Assembly (NCBI RefSeq): GCF_001544835.2
Contig: NZ_FCNX02000008.1
Span: 302,042-366,041, forward strand
Reading direction: 5' to 3'
Length of the DNA: 64,000 nucleotides
DNA from: Caballeronia fortuita
GTDB taxonomy: Bacteria; Pseudomonadota; Gammaproteobacteria; Burkholderiales; Burkholderiaceae
This document shows positions 17,817 through 26,521 of the stretch, one piece after another (the stretch's first letter is position 1; each line of letters begins with the position of its first letter). The position numbers were made by a program, and so were the translations under genes. The notes beneath the pieces are model-generated. The model was given only the letters and a program-made list of their open reading frames with translations, did not search any database and had not been told where the DNA came from.

Positions 17817-18659
17817 TTATCGATGATTGCGGTTCATGAAGAGCAGCCGCTCGAAGAGCGCGACGTCCTGTTCGTTCTTGAGCAGCGCGCCGTGCAGCGG
17901 CGGCACGATCTGCTTCTGATCCGGCGAGCGCAGCGCTTCGGGTGCGATGTCCTCGGCGAGCAGCAGCTTGAGCCAGTCGAGCAGCTCGGACGTCGACGGC
18001 TTCTTCTTCAGCCCCGACACGTTGCGCAGTTCGAAAAAACTTTGCATCGCCGCCGCCAGCAGGTCCTGCTTGATGTTGGGGAAATGCACTTCGACGATGG
18101 CCTTCATCGTCTCGGCATCGGGGAACTTGATGTAGTGGAAGAAGCAGCGGCGCAGGAACGCGTCGGGCAACTCCTTCTCGTTGTTCGACGTGATGATGAC
18201 GAGCGGCCGATGCTTCGCCTTCACGAGCTCGCGCGTCTCGTAGACGTAGAACTCCATGCGGTCGAGTTCGCGCAGCAGATCGTTCGGAAATTCGATGTCC
18301 GCCTTGTCGATCTCGTCGATGAGCAGCACGCTTTGCTCGTCCGACTCGAACGCCTGCCACAGCACGCCCTTGACGATGTAGTTGCGGATGTCCTTCACGC
18401 GCTCGTCGCCGAGTTGCGAATCGCGCAGGCGCGAGACCGCGTCGTATTCGTAGAGACCTTGCTGCGCTTTCGTGGTCGACTTGATGTGCCATTGCAGCAG
18501 TGGCATGCCGAGTGCTGCCGCAACTTCTTCCGCGAGCATGGTCTTGCCGGTGCCGGGCTCGCCCTTGATGAGCAGCGGCCGTTGCAGCGTCACCGCGGCG
18601 TTCACCGCGAGCTTGAGATCGTCGGTTGCGACGTATTGCGATGAGCCTTCGAAACGCAT
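17817..18659 (-). CDS. MoxR-type AAA+ ATPase
   Basis: 280-residue cytosolic ATPase. Walker A GEPGTGKTMLAEEVA (about residues 33-47), Walker B VLLIDEIDKAD, sensor-1 VIITSNNEKELPDAFLRRC and the downstream arginine region are all present. MoxR proteins act with VWA proteins to remodel or load cofactors into enzyme complexes; the VWA gene is two genes downstream. The ATG at 18657-18659 gives the family start MRFEGSSQYVATDDLKLA; longer upstream readings are unlike the family. Confidence 0.9.
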   Translation of the reverse strand: MRFEGSSQYVATDDLKLAVNAAVTLQRPLLIKGEPGTGKTMLAEEVAAALGMPLLQWHIKSTTKAQQGLYEYDAVSRLRDSQLGDERVKDIRNYIVKGVLWQAFESDEQSVLLIDEIDKADIEFPNDLLRELDRMEFYVYETRELVKAKHRPLVIITSNNEKELPDAFLRRCFFHYIKFPDAETMKAIVEVHFPNIKQDLLAAAMQSFFELRNVSGLKKKPSTSELLDWLKLLLAEDIAPEALRSPDQKQIVPPLHGALLKNEQDVALFERLLFMNRNHR

Positions 18660-18894
18660 GACGAAGATCCGGTTGGCAAAAAAATCCCAGTATAAGTCAG
18701 AAGACCTTTCGGCATTGAGGCGCGCCGGGTATCGTTTGAGCCGCTTTATCGGCGGGCGCGCGAGCCTTCCCGGACGCGCGTGAAGCGCGCGCGCAAGCGG
18801 GCTCATCGCTTGTACAGGGACGAATTGTCGCAGGCCGGACCGCTGCTTTTCAGCCGATTCCCCTTGCCAGCAAGGCTTCGGCGCGGTTCGCGTG

Positions 18895-18923
18895 TGGACG
18901 GAGGGTAGGTCGCGCGGTACAAT
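18895..18923 (+). promoter_or_regulatory. Candidate promoter of the cytochrome c genes
   Basis: TGGACG (18895-18900) and TACAAT (18918-18923) with a 17-bp spacer. They lie in the 397-bp divergent gap 18660-19056 between moxR and the first cytochrome gene, giving a leader of about 130 nt. A TATACT (complement of 18689-18694) is a possible minus-strand -10 for moxR. Nothing else is seen in this gap. Confidence 0.55.
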
Positions 18924-19056
18924 TAGCGCGATTTTTTTGGCCTGCGCGGCGACAGACCCTGCAGCAGCGAACAGTCCCGAGAAGCTTGTATTGCGCTCGG
19001 CGCGGGCCGCGGCCTTGTGAGCGCCGGATTTCCCCTCAAGCCAGGTTAGAAGAGCT

Positions 19057-19422
19057 ATGAACAATTTCGTCGGCAAATGTGCCGTGATTGCAGCGCTGTC
19101 CGGTCTCGCCGGCTTCGCGAGTGAGGCGTCGGCCGACGTCGTCGGCAACGCGAAGGCCGCGGAGGGCAAGGTCGCGATGTGTATCGGCTGCCACGGCATC
19201 CCCGGCTATCGCACCGCGTACCCCGAAGTCTACGAAGTGCCGATGCTGGGCGGCCAGAACGCACAGTACATCGCCAATGCGCTGCACGCCTACAAGAAGG
19301 GCGACCGTCATTTCGACACGATGCGCGCCATCGCGACGACGCTGTCGGATCAGGACATCGCCGATATCGCTGCGTATTACGCCGCGCAGACTCCCCAATC
19401 GAAGAACAATCCCGACAAGTGA
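19057..19422 (+). CDS. c-type cytochrome, class I (c553-like)
   Basis: 121-residue precursor with a Sec signal peptide (cleavage probably after ASA at about residue 26), a single haem-binding CIGCH, and an axial Met probably in YEVPMLGGQ. The DQDIADIAAYYAAQ C-terminal helix matches small monohaem cytochromes. It is a periplasmic electron carrier. A second cytochrome follows 42 bp downstream, and the pair probably forms one operon. The redox partner is not identifiable here. Confidence 0.92.
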   Translation: MNNFVGKCAVIAALSGLAGFASEASADVVGNAKAAEGKVAMCIGCHGIPGYRTAYPEVYEVPMLGGQNAQYIANALHAYKKGDRHFDTMRAIATTLSDQDIADIAAYYAAQTPQSKNNPDK

Positions 19423-19464
19423 TCCGCGCGTGAGAACGCAAAGCGACAACGGGTAGGAGAATTC

Positions 19465-19845
19465 ATGAAGCCGTCCAAGGCACTTCATTCAAGCTTCAAG
19501 GCAGCGGGCGCAGCAGCGGCGCTCATCGGCATGACGGCGTTCGGCAGTGCGCACGCGGCAGACGTGAGCAACGGCAAGGCACTTTCCGACAGCCACAACT
19601 GCGCGGCCTGTCACGGCCCCGGCCTCAACAAGCCGGTGAGCGGCGAGTATCCGCGTCTCGCGGGTCAGCATGCGACGTACATCTACTGGGCGCTGCGCCA
19701 GTATCAGATCGGCGGCAACAATCCGAACTTCGGCCGCAACAACGCCATCATGGCGGCGCAGGTGCAAAGCCTGTCGCAAAGCGATCTGAAGGATCTCGCC
19801 GCGTATATCGAATCGCTCGACGGCAGTCTCGTGCTGAAGAAGTAA
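19465..19845 (+). CDS. c-type cytochrome, class I
   Basis: 126-residue precursor with a signal peptide ending around AHA (residue 31), haem motif CAACH, a downstream YPRLAGQHATYI segment typical of the c4/c553 group, and a DLKDLAAYIESL helix. It is a periplasmic monohaem cytochrome resembling half of a dihaem c4. Preceded by a GGAGAA ribosome-binding site and followed by a very strong terminator, it appears to close the two-gene operon. Confidence 0.92.
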   Translation: MKPSKALHSSFKAAGAAAALIGMTAFGSAHAADVSNGKALSDSHNCAACHGPGLNKPVSGEYPRLAGQHATYIYWALRQYQIGGNNPNFGRNNAIMAAQVQSLSQSDLKDLAAYIESLDGSLVLKK

Positions 19846-19875
19846 GCGCGCGGCGTTCGCGGTCTTGCATCGAGC

Positions 19876-19904
19876 AACACCCCGCTTCGCAAGCGGGGTG
19901 TTTT
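19876..19904 (+). terminator. Strong rho-independent terminator after the cytochrome pair
   Basis: A 12-bp perfect stem (19876-19887 with 19891-19902), a 3-nt loop and a T4 tail. The A/T ends also make it usable for the convergent DUF1841 gene. Confidence 0.92.
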
Positions 19905-19934
19905 CATTTCGGCGGGATCAATCGCCAGGATCGC

Positions 19935-20366
19935 TCAATCACGCGACGCGCGGCGCTCGATGAGTGCGAGATACGCGTCGGTGTCGGGCGGCGTGCCGGA
20001 GCGCTGCGCTTCCCAGATCACCTGTCCGAGGCAGTCCATGATCGCATGCTGCGCGTCGTGCGGCGAGCCGAGGCGCGCGACGAGCCTGTCGTGCGCGCGG
20101 CGGATGCCCGGCGGCTGATCGATCGACAATTGCTCGCTGATCGCGAGATGCATCGACAGATGCAGGAACGGATTGGTCTGGCCGCGATCGGGCGAGTAAT
20201 CGGCCTCGCGCGATTCGGGGTTCACGAGCGCGTCGTGATATTCCGGATGCTCGCCGATCCAGTCGGCGGCGATGCTTTCGAGCGGCGTCAGAATCTCGCC
20301 GGCGCGCTCCTTGCGGCACGTTTCGGTGAAGAACTGGCGAACTTCGTCGCGGCTGGGGTTGAACAT
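19935..20366 (-). CDS. DUF1841 family protein
   Basis: 143-residue cytosolic protein of the beta/gamma-proteobacterial DUF1841 family. Recognised by the start FNPSRDEVRQFF, the central NPFLHLSMHLAISEQLSID and the C-terminal CLGQVIWEAQRSGTPPD. No catalytic motif or membrane segment is seen. It lies downstream of rsxB-nth on the same strand with a 74-bp gap. Function unknown. Confidence 0.88.
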   Translation of the reverse strand: MFNPSRDEVRQFFTETCRKERAGEILTPLESIAADWIGEHPEYHDALVNPESREADYSPDRGQTNPFLHLSMHLAISEQLSIDQPPGIRRAHDRLVARLGSPHDAQHAIMDCLGQVIWEAQRSGTPPDTDAYLALIERRASRD

Positions 20367-20440
20367 AACGTGTTGATTCGATTGCGGGTTCCGAGCCCGC
20401 TATTTTAAACCGCGACGCGCCCCGCCTGCCCGGACCGCCG

Positions 20441-21085
20441 TCATTCGACCGGCGCGGGCGTCTTTGGCCGGAATTCGCAGAGCGGTTCGATCGCGCAATG
20501 CCAGCATTCGGGCACGCGCGCCTTGCAGACGTAGCGTCCGTGCAGGATCAGCCAGTGATGTGCGTCGTGCAGAAATTCCTTCGGCGTGAATTTCTCGAGC
20601 GCGGTTTCGACGGCGCGCACGTCCTTGCCCGGCGCGAGCCCGGTGCGATTCGCGACGCGGAAGATATGCGTGTCGACTGCGATCGTCGGTTGTCCGAACG
20701 CGGTGTTCAGCACGACGTTCGCCGTCTTGCGTCCGACGCCCGGCAACGCTTCGAGCGCCTCGCGGCTGTCGGGCACTTCGCCGCCGTATTGATCAGCGAG
20801 GATGCGGCACGTCGCGATCACATTCTTCGCCTTGGTGCGATAAAGCCCTATCGTGCGGATGTATTCCGAGACGCCTTCCTCGCCGAGCGCGAGCACCGCC
20901 GCTGGCGTATTGGCGACGGGAAACATCTTGCGCATCGCCTTGTTGACGGAGACGTCGGTGGCCTGCGCGGACAGCATCACGGCGATCAGCAGTTCGAACG
21001 GCGTCGTGTATTCGAGCTCGGTCTTCGGATGCGGATTCAGGCTTTGCAAGGTCTCGTAGATCGCGCGGCGCTTCGTGGCGTTCAT
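20441..21085 (-). CDS. nth: Endonuclease III
   Basis: Bifunctional DNA glycosylase/AP lyase removing oxidised pyrimidines, 214 residues. The helix-hairpin-helix [12 protein letters not shown] contains catalytic K120 and the downstream VDTH gives D138, both in the canonical E. coli positions. The C-terminal [4Fe-4S] ligands are seen as C-x6-C-x2-C-x5-C in [19 protein letters not shown]. The start overlaps the rsxB stop by 4 bp, implying translational coupling. Confidence 0.97.
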   Translation of the reverse strand: MNATKRRAIYETLQSLNPHPKTELEYTTPFELLIAVMLSAQATDVSVNKAMRKMFPVANTPAAVLALGEEGVSEYIRTIGLYRTKAKNVIATCRILADQYGGEVPDSREALEALPGVGRKTANVVLNTAFGQPTIAVDTHIFRVANRTGLAPGKDVRAVETALEKFTPKEFLHDAHHWLILHGRYVCKARVPECWHCAIEPLCEFRPKTPAPVE

Positions 21086-21918
21086 GGCTCGTCGCTTTCG
21101 TCTGGATGGGACGCGTTCGCGCCGTCCGAAAGGCCGAGACGGCGGCGGCGCGCGTCGGCTTCATCGATTTGCGCCTGCACCGCCGGGCTCACGTGCTCGG
21201 TGTTTTTCGGACCCGCGCCGAGCTTCGCCATTTCTTCCTTCTTCTTGCGCGCGCGTTCCAGCGCGGCCTGGATGATCGCGCGTTTCTTCGCTTCGGGATC
21301 GTCGCTCGCGGGCGGTGTGTCGTGCGCTGCGGGCGCCAGGTCAGGCGCCCGCTGTGTCTCGCGCGCCTTCTGGCGCGCGTTCGCCCGCGCCTGCGCTTCG
21401 GCGCGTTCGCGTTCGAGCCGCGCGACGCGGCGATCATGCCGCGCGCGCGCCGCATCGGCTGCTTCCTGGCTCCACGCATCCCAGCCGGTGCGCTCGCCCG
21501 TCACGGGCACCATCGCGATGCAGTCGACCGGGCAGGGCGGCACGCAGAGATCGCAGCCCGTGCACAATTCGGCGATGACCGTGTGCATCTGCTTCGCCGC
21601 GCCGACGATCGCATCGACCGGGCACGCCTGCATACATAGCGTGCAGCCGATGCACACGTTCTCGTCGATGACGGCGACGGGCCGCGCGCGTTCCACGCCA
21701 TGCGTCGTATCGAGCGGGATATCGGGCTTGCCGAGCAGCGCAGCGAGCCGCGCGACGCCTTCAGCGCCGCCGGGCGGGCACTGGTTGTAGCTCGCCTCGC
21801 CCGCGGCGATGGCGTCGGCGTACGGCCGGCACGCGGGATAGCCGCACTTGGTGCATTGCGTCTGCGGCAGCAGGTCTTCGATGCGCTCGGCGAGCGTCTT
21901 GGGAACGGTTGCGGTCAC
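21082..21918 (-). CDS. rsxB: Electron-transport complex subunit RsxB-like ferredoxin
   Basis: 278 residues. The N-terminal Fe-S domain has cysteines in CTKCGYPAC and a later NQCPPGG, then two ferredoxin [4Fe-4S] motifs, [15 protein letters not shown] and [16 protein letters not shown] Lys/Arg/Glu-rich C-terminal tail of about 130 residues is unlike E. coli RsxB. The usual N-terminal membrane helix is absent, so it may be soluble. No rsxA/C/D/G/E genes are nearby. It precedes and overlaps nth, as the Rsx operon does in E. coli. Confidence 0.85.
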   Translation of the reverse strand: MTATVPKTLAERIEDLLPQTQCTKCGYPACRPYADAIAAGEASYNQCPPGGAEGVARLAALLGKPDIPLDTTHGVERARPVAVIDENVCIGCTLCMQACPVDAIVGAAKQMHTVIAELCTGCDLCVPPCPVDCIAMVPVTGERTGWDAWSQEAADAARARHDRRVARLERERAEAQARANARQKARETQRAPDLAPAAHDTPPASDDPEAKKRAIIQAALERARKKKEEMAKLGAGPKNTEHVSPAVQAQIDEADARRRRLGLSDGANASHPDESDEP

Positions 21919-22126
21919 GGGGAGTTGCGATGATGCCTTGGGGACTGGCGCAGCGGGTACGCAGATCGTCGATGGAAATACGTCCGACGCGAAGAAAACG
22001 CTTCGGCGTCCACGACGACCGCACGCTGCCTGTTGGGCGCGCGTACCGCTTTGCGGGCGCGCTCGGCTTTATTCGACATTATCGCCGAAGTCGTCAACAG
22101 TCGTGCCGGATGGCTTGCAATCCCAA

Positions 22127-22155
22127 TTGCCAAGGTCGTTCGATGTGCGCATAAT
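22127..22155 (+). promoter_or_regulatory. Promoter of the TetR-family gene
   Basis: TTGCCA (22127-22132) and CATAAT (22150-22155) with a 17-bp spacer, about 130 bp before the ATG at 22286. They lie in the 367-bp divergent gap 21919-22285. No clear TetR-type palindrome is seen over this promoter. Confidence 0.6.
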
Positions 22156-22285
22156 CGAAGCGCTTTTCCGTTTGACCGCAGGACGGTGTTTCCCAATAAC
22201 CCTGGGCAGCGCCCGTTCACGTCATGTACCCCAACGCGGGCCGCGTGACGCTAATCCGGCAACGCGGCTCCCGAGTCATGCCACC

Positions 22286-22918
22286 ATGAATCAGCCGAAA
22301 ATCAAAAGAGATCCTGAAGGCACCCGGCGCCGTATCTTGCTTGCCGCCGCTGAAGAGTTTGCGGCGGGAGGCTTGTTCGGCGCCCGCGTCGATCAGATTG
22401 CGCGCCGGGCAGAGACCAACGAACGCATGCTCTACTACTACTTCGGTAGCAAGGAGCAGTTATTCACCGCCGTGCTCGAACATGCGCTCGCCGCACTCGT
22501 CGATGCCGAGCGCACGCTCGAACTCGACGGCATTGCGCCCATCGAAGCAATGACGCGTCTCGCGCATTTCGTCTGGGATTACTACCGGGATCATCCGGAA
22601 TTGCTGCGCCTCATCAACAACGAAAATCTGCATGAGGCGAGATATATCAAAGGATCGAACCGGATCCGCGAACTGATCTCGCCGATCGTCACGACGCTCA
22701 CGGCGATCCTCGATCGTGGCCAGAAAGCCGGATTGTTTCGCACCGACGTCGACCCGCTGAAGTTCTACATCGTTCTCTCGGGACTCGGCTATTACATCGT
22801 GTCGAATCGCTTCACACTGGAAGCCACTTTCGGGCTCGATTTCAGCGAGCAGATGCAGCGTGAGCAGATCGTGCGGATGAATACCGAATTGCTGCTTGCC
22901 TATCTGACGCGGCGCTGA
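22286..22918 (+). CDS. TetR/AcrR-family transcriptional regulator
   Basis: 210 residues. The N-terminal three-helix DNA-binding domain (about 10-60) has TRRRILLAAAEEFAAGGLFG followed by the recognition helix ETNERMLYYYFGSKEQLF. The C-terminal part matches the TetR_C ligand-binding helices of the PsrA/fatty-acid-type group, with hydrophobic YIVLSGLGYYIVSNRF. It is convergent with the PHB depolymerase gene. A TetR-like palindrome at 24531-24548 upstream of phaZ is a possible target, which is inference. The ligand is unknown. Confidence 0.9.
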   Translation: MNQPKIKRDPEGTRRRILLAAAEEFAAGGLFGARVDQIARRAETNERMLYYYFGSKEQLFTAVLEHALAALVDAERTLELDGIAPIEAMTRLAHFVWDYYRDHPELLRLINNENLHEARYIKGSNRIRELISPIVTTLTAILDRGQKAGLFRTDVDPLKFYIVLSGLGYYIVSNRFTLEATFGLDFSEQMQREQIVRMNTELLLAYLTRR

Positions 22919-22922
22919 TGCT

Positions 22923-22940
22923 TGCGGGTTCGAACCCGCA
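22923..22940. repeat. 18-bp perfect palindrome after the TetR gene
   Basis: TGCGGGTTCGAACCCGCA is fully self-complementary and starts five bases after the TetR stop. It resembles a tRNA T-arm but has no tRNA around it. It may be a protein-binding site or the upstream part of the terminator structure. Confidence 0.7.
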
Positions 22941-22953
22941 GCTTGCGTCGTCA

Positions 22954-22993
22954 TAAAAAAACGTCGCGCCTTTTGCAAGGCGCGACGTTTTTG
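22954..22993. terminator. Bidirectional terminator between the TetR gene and phaZ
   Basis: A 10-bp stem ACGTCGCGCC (22961-22970) with its complement at 22979-22988, flanked by an A run on one side and a T run on the other. It serves the convergent TetR and phaZ transcripts. Confidence 0.9.
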
Positions 22994-23029
22994 TTTGCCG
23001 CGATGGAATCGGTCCCGGCGCGCAAACGC

Positions 23030-24301
23030 TCAGGCAGGCACCGCTTCGGTCTTCGGCGTCTTGTCGTGCTCGAGGATGAACTCGCGCAACTGCGGATACA
23101 CCATCGTGCGCCAGCGGCGGCCCGAGAAGATGCCGTAGTGGCCGGCTTTCTCCGCCGTGAAGTGCCGCTTGTGCTTCGCCGGAATGCCGGTGCACAGGTC
23201 GTGCGCGGCGCGCGTCTGGCCGCTGCCGGAGATGTCGTCGAGTTCGCCTTCGATCGTGAAGAGCGCGGTGTGCTCGATGTCCTGCGGACGCACGAGTTCG
23301 TCGTTCACTTCCCACGTGCCTTCGGCGAGGCGGAACTCCTGGAACACGACGCGGATCGTTTCGAGGTAGTACTCGGCGGCCATATCGAGCACGGCGTTGT
23401 ATTCGTCGTAGAAACGGCGATGTTGCTCGGCGTCTTCATCGTCGCCGCGCAGCAGATTTTGATAGAAGTCCCAATGGGCCGTGAGATGGCGCTCCGGGTT
23501 CATCGCGACGAAGCCCGCATGCTGCAGGAAGCCCGGATACACCTTGCGTCCGACGCCCGGATAGTTCGCCGGCACCGTATAGATGACGTTGTTCTCGAAC
23601 CATTCGTACGAGTGCTCGTTCGCGAGCGAATTGACGGACGTGGGACTGCGGCGCGCGTCGATCGGGCCGCCCATCATGGTCATCGTGCGCGGTGTGTCTT
23701 CGCCCCGGCTCGCCATCAGCGAAATGGCGGCAAGCACCGGCACCGTCGGCTGGCACACGGAGATCACATGAAGATCCTTCGCGCCGATATGACGGATGAA
23801 TTCCTGGATGTATTCGACGTAATCGTCCAGATGGAACGGGCCGTTCTCGATCGGCACCATGCGCGCGTCGATCCAGTCGGTGATGTACACCTTGTGATCC
23901 TGCAACAGCGTCTTGACGGTGTCGCGCAGCAGCGTGGAATGGTGGCCGGAGAGCGGCGCGCACACGAGCACGATCGGCTCGTTCTTGAGCTTGGTGACGG
24001 TCGCGCTGTCGTCGGCGAAGCGCTTGAAGCGCAGCAGGCGGCAGAACGGCTTTTCGAGCACCGTCTGCTCGACGATCGGGATGTTGTGACCGTCCTTGAC
24101 GATCTGATGGAGATCGAACTCGGGTTTTTCATAATCCTTGCCGAGCCGATAGAGCAGTTCGTAACCCGCGGCGAGACGGCTCGAACCGGGCACGTAGGCG
24201 AGCGGACTGGCCGGGTTGACGAACGACTTGGACGCGGCCTGGGCCCATGCTGTGAGGGGAGACAGCAAAGCTCGCTGGAATTCGTGAATTTGATAGAGCA
24301 T
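23030..24301 (-). CDS. phaZ: Intracellular polyhydroxyalkanoate (PHB) depolymerase
   Basis: 423-residue cytosolic, granule-associated depolymerase of the PhaZa1 type, which mobilises stored poly-3-hydroxybutyrate. It begins MLYQIHEFQRALLSPLTAWA, the family start. The nucleophile is Cys183 in VISVCQPTVPV, in place of the lipase-box serine, at the same position as in Ralstonia PhaZ1. A C-terminal EKAGHYGIFSGRRW carries the catalytic His region. The upstream 17-codon extension is rejected. Regulation may involve the palindrome at 24531-24548. Confidence 0.95.
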   Translation of the reverse strand: MLYQIHEFQRALLSPLTAWAQAASKSFVNPASPLAYVPGSSRLAAGYELLYRLGKDYEKPEFDLHQIVKDGHNIPIVEQTVLEKPFCRLLRFKRFADDSATVTKLKNEPIVLVCAPLSGHHSTLLRDTVKTLLQDHKVYITDWIDARMVPIENGPFHLDDYVEYIQEFIRHIGAKDLHVISVCQPTVPVLAAISLMASRGEDTPRTMTMMGGPIDARRSPTSVNSLANEHSYEWFENNVIYTVPANYPGVGRKVYPGFLQHAGFVAMNPERHLTAHWDFYQNLLRGDDEDAEQHRRFYDEYNAVLDMAAEYYLETIRVVFQEFRLAEGTWEVNDELVRPQDIEHTALFTIEGELDDISGSGQTRAAHDLCTGIPAKHKRHFTAEKAGHYGIFSGRRWRTMVYPQLREFILEHDKTPKTEAVPA

Positions 24302-24413
24302 GGTTGCCCCAGTAACTCCGGTGGAAACCGGTGTGCCCGTTGATTCCGGCAACTGATCCGGAGATGAGCGTCAACGGCATTCGATGACCCCGGCGGCACG
24401 ACGGGCTGTCGCC

Positions 24414-24464
24414 ATGCTGCCGGGCACTGTCTTTCCTGCGATGCTGCCAGCGCGTCTTTCCTGC
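24414..24464. repeat. Imperfect tandem repeat in the phaZ upstream region
   Basis: Two copies of ATGCTGCC, five to seven variable bases, then GTCTTTCCTGC (24414-24440 and 24441-24464). They lie 113-163 bp upstream of the phaZ start, probably inside its leader. Confidence 0.65.
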
Positions 24465-24530
24465 ACGTTATCGACTCACGAACACTCGGGTTCGAGTCAG
24501 CGCAAGATTTTCCGCGCATTAAACATTCAA

Positions 24531-24548
24531 TTCAACCGATCGGTCGAA
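24531..24548. promoter_or_regulatory. TetR-like palindromic operator upstream of phaZ
   Basis: A perfect ACCGATCGGT core (24535-24544) flanked by TTC and GAA arms makes an 18-bp near-perfect dyad about 230 bp before phaZ, next to AT-rich promoter-like sequence. It is the main element in the 345-bp gap 24302-24646. Palindromes of this ACCGA/TCGGT form are common TetR-family targets. Confidence 0.5.
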
Positions 24549-24646
24549 ATTGCCTGCCTGAAAACAACACATTCTCCCATTTTGCGTTTTGTGCGTTGCA
24601 CCAATATTACGGTACAAACACCGTTTTAGCCAAACGAAACAGCGAT

Positions 24647-26521
24647 TTAAGACTTTCCAGTCGCGGCATCGACCTCGGCCTGCGCGCCGGCGTCCGCATG
24701 ATCTTCACCGCCGCCAGGCTGTCCGGTCGCCTTTGCCATTTCTTCCTCGTGACGCATCAGGTTCATCCCGGTGTGCACGAGCGCCACGTGCGTGAACGCT
24801 TGCGGAAAATTCCCGACCATGCGCTTCGCCACCGTGTCGTACTCCTCGGCCAGCAGCCCAACGTCGTTGGCGAGGCCGACCAGGCGCTCGAACATCGAAT
24901 GGGCTTCGTCGATCCGGCCCTGCAGCGCCAGATTGTCGACCAGCCAGAAGCTACAAGCCAGAAACGTGCCTTCCCCGGGCGGCAGGCCATCCGCAACCTC
25001 GGCGGTGTGATAGCGCTTGACCAGGCCATCGTGCGTCAAAGTGGTCTCGATCGCATGTACGGTTCCGGTCACTCGCGGATCGTTTGGCGGCAAAAAACCG
25101 AGCAACGGAATGAGCAGCAGGCTCGCATCGAGCGCGTCGCTGCCATAGGCCTGCGTGAACGAGTTCAGCGCCGGGTTCCAGCTCTTCTTCAGCACTTCTG
25201 CGCGGATGCGCGAGCGCATTGCGCGCCAATGGTCGATCGGGCCAGGCAGTTCGAACTTCTCCGCCGACTTGATCGCGCGGTCGTACGCGACCCACGCCAT
25301 CACCTTCGAGAAGGTGAAATGCTGCTTGCCGCCACGCACTTCCCAGATGCCTTCGTCGGGTTCCTCCCAGATCGTGTCGAGGTGCTGCAGCATGGCGCAC
25401 TGGATCGACCACGCGGTCTCGTCGCTCTGCAGGCCGCCGACGCGCGCGAGGTGCAGCGCGTTCATCACTTCGCCGTAGACGTCGAGCTGCAACTGGTCGA
25501 CCGCGCCATTGCCGATACGCACCGGCGCCGCGCCTTCGTAGCCCGGCAGCCACGGAATCTCCCATTCGGGGAGACGCCGCTCGCCCGCGATGCCGTACAT
25601 GATCTGGATCTGCGCGGGCGACCCGGCCATCACGCGGCCGAGCCATGCGCGCCACGCGCGCGCTTCGTCGTAGTAGCCGCCGCGCATCATCGCGAGCAGG
25701 GTGATGGTGGCGTCGCGCAGCCAGCAGTATCGATAGTCCCAGTTGCGCGTGCCGCCGAGCTGCTCCGGCAGCGACGTAGTCGGCGCCGCGACGATGCCGC
25801 CCGTCGGTTCGTATGCGAGCGCCTTGAGCGTGATGAGCGAGCGGCGTATCGCGCTCGCATAGCGGCCCTTCAGCTCGCTTTGCCCGGACCATTCGCGCCA
25901 GTGGTTTTCGGTGCGCGCGAGTTGCGTGTGCGGATCGGATGCGTGCGGCAGGCGCAGATGCGACTGCGAATAGCACAGCGAGAAGGGCACGCGCTCGCCC
26001 GCGCTGATATCGAAGCTGGCCGTCGTGTGCATGTTCTCACCCACGAGATCGACAGGCGTGCGCAGCACCGCGAGATCCGGCCCGGCGATCGCGCGGATGC
26101 CGCTGTCGTCGGGAAGGCGGCTGACCCACGGCACGGCCGAGCCGTAATCGAAGCGCAGCACGAGTTCCATCTTCATGCGCACCGTCCCGCGACGTCCGAT
26201 CACGATGCGAACCAGTTCCGAATGCCCATTGCGCAGCGGCATGAAATCGACGATGGTCACCGCGCCGTGCGGCGTTTCGAAATCCGTTTCGAGGACCAGT
26301 GTGTCGTCGCGATAACGGCGCGTGACGATGGGCGATTGGCCGTCGGGCATGTCCGGCGCAATGAGCCATCGGCCGTGCTCGGGCGTGCCGAGCAGCGCGG
26401 CAAAGCACGCGCCGGAGTCGAAGCGCGGCCAACAGAGCCAGTCGACGGATCCGTCGCGGGAAATGAGCGCCGCGGTGTGGCCGTCGCCGACCATCGCATA
26501 GTCTTCGATCAGTGCTGGCAT
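24647..26521 (-). CDS. Glycoside hydrolase family 15 protein (glucoamylase/trehalase-like)
   Basis: 624 residues. An N-terminal supersandwich domain starts MPALIEDYAMVGDGHTAALI and includes DGSVDWLCWPRFDSGACF. The (alpha/alpha)6 barrel follows, with GGTRNWDYRYCWLRDATIT, the probable catalytic-acid segment DEGIWEVRGGKQHFTFSK and the late GNFPQAFTHVALV. No signal peptide is seen, so it should act on an intracellular alpha-glucoside such as trehalose or maltodextrin. Cytosolic bacterial GH15 proteins often prove to be trehalases. The start at 26519-26521 matches the family; a 56-residue upstream extension does not. Exact substrate uncertain. Confidence 0.88.
   Translation of the reverse strand: MPALIEDYAMVGDGHTAALISRDGSVDWLCWPRFDSGACFAALLGTPEHGRWLIAPDMPDGQSPIVTRRYRDDTLVLETDFETPHGAVTIVDFMPLRNGHSELVRIVIGRRGTVRMKMELVLRFDYGSAVPWVSRLPDDSGIRAIAGPDLAVLRTPVDLVGENMHTTASFDISAGERVPFSLCYSQSHLRLPHASDPHTQLARTENHWREWSGQSELKGRYASAIRRSLITLKALAYEPTGGIVAAPTTSLPEQLGGTRNWDYRYCWLRDATITLLAMMRGGYYDEARAWRAWLGRVMAGSPAQIQIMYGIAGERRLPEWEIPWLPGYEGAAPVRIGNGAVDQLQLDVYGEVMNALHLARVGGLQSDETAWSIQCAMLQHLDTIWEEPDEGIWEVRGGKQHFTFSKVMAWVAYDRAIKSAEKFELPGPIDHWRAMRSRIRAEVLKKSWNPALNSFTQAYGSDALDASLLLIPLLGFLPPNDPRVTGTVHAIETTLTHDGLVKRYHTAEVADGLPPGEGTFLACSFWLVDNLALQGRIDEAHSMFERLVGLANDVGLLAEEYDTVAKRMVGNFPQAFTHVALVHTGMNLMRHEEEMAKATGQPGGGEDHADAGAQAEVDAATGKS

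Noticed and set aside
22923..22940. Possible tRNA remnant or attachment site at GGGTTCGAACCC
   Set aside because: The loop and stem do not line up as a true T-arm, no tRNA gene adjoins, and there is no integrase or duplicated end nearby.
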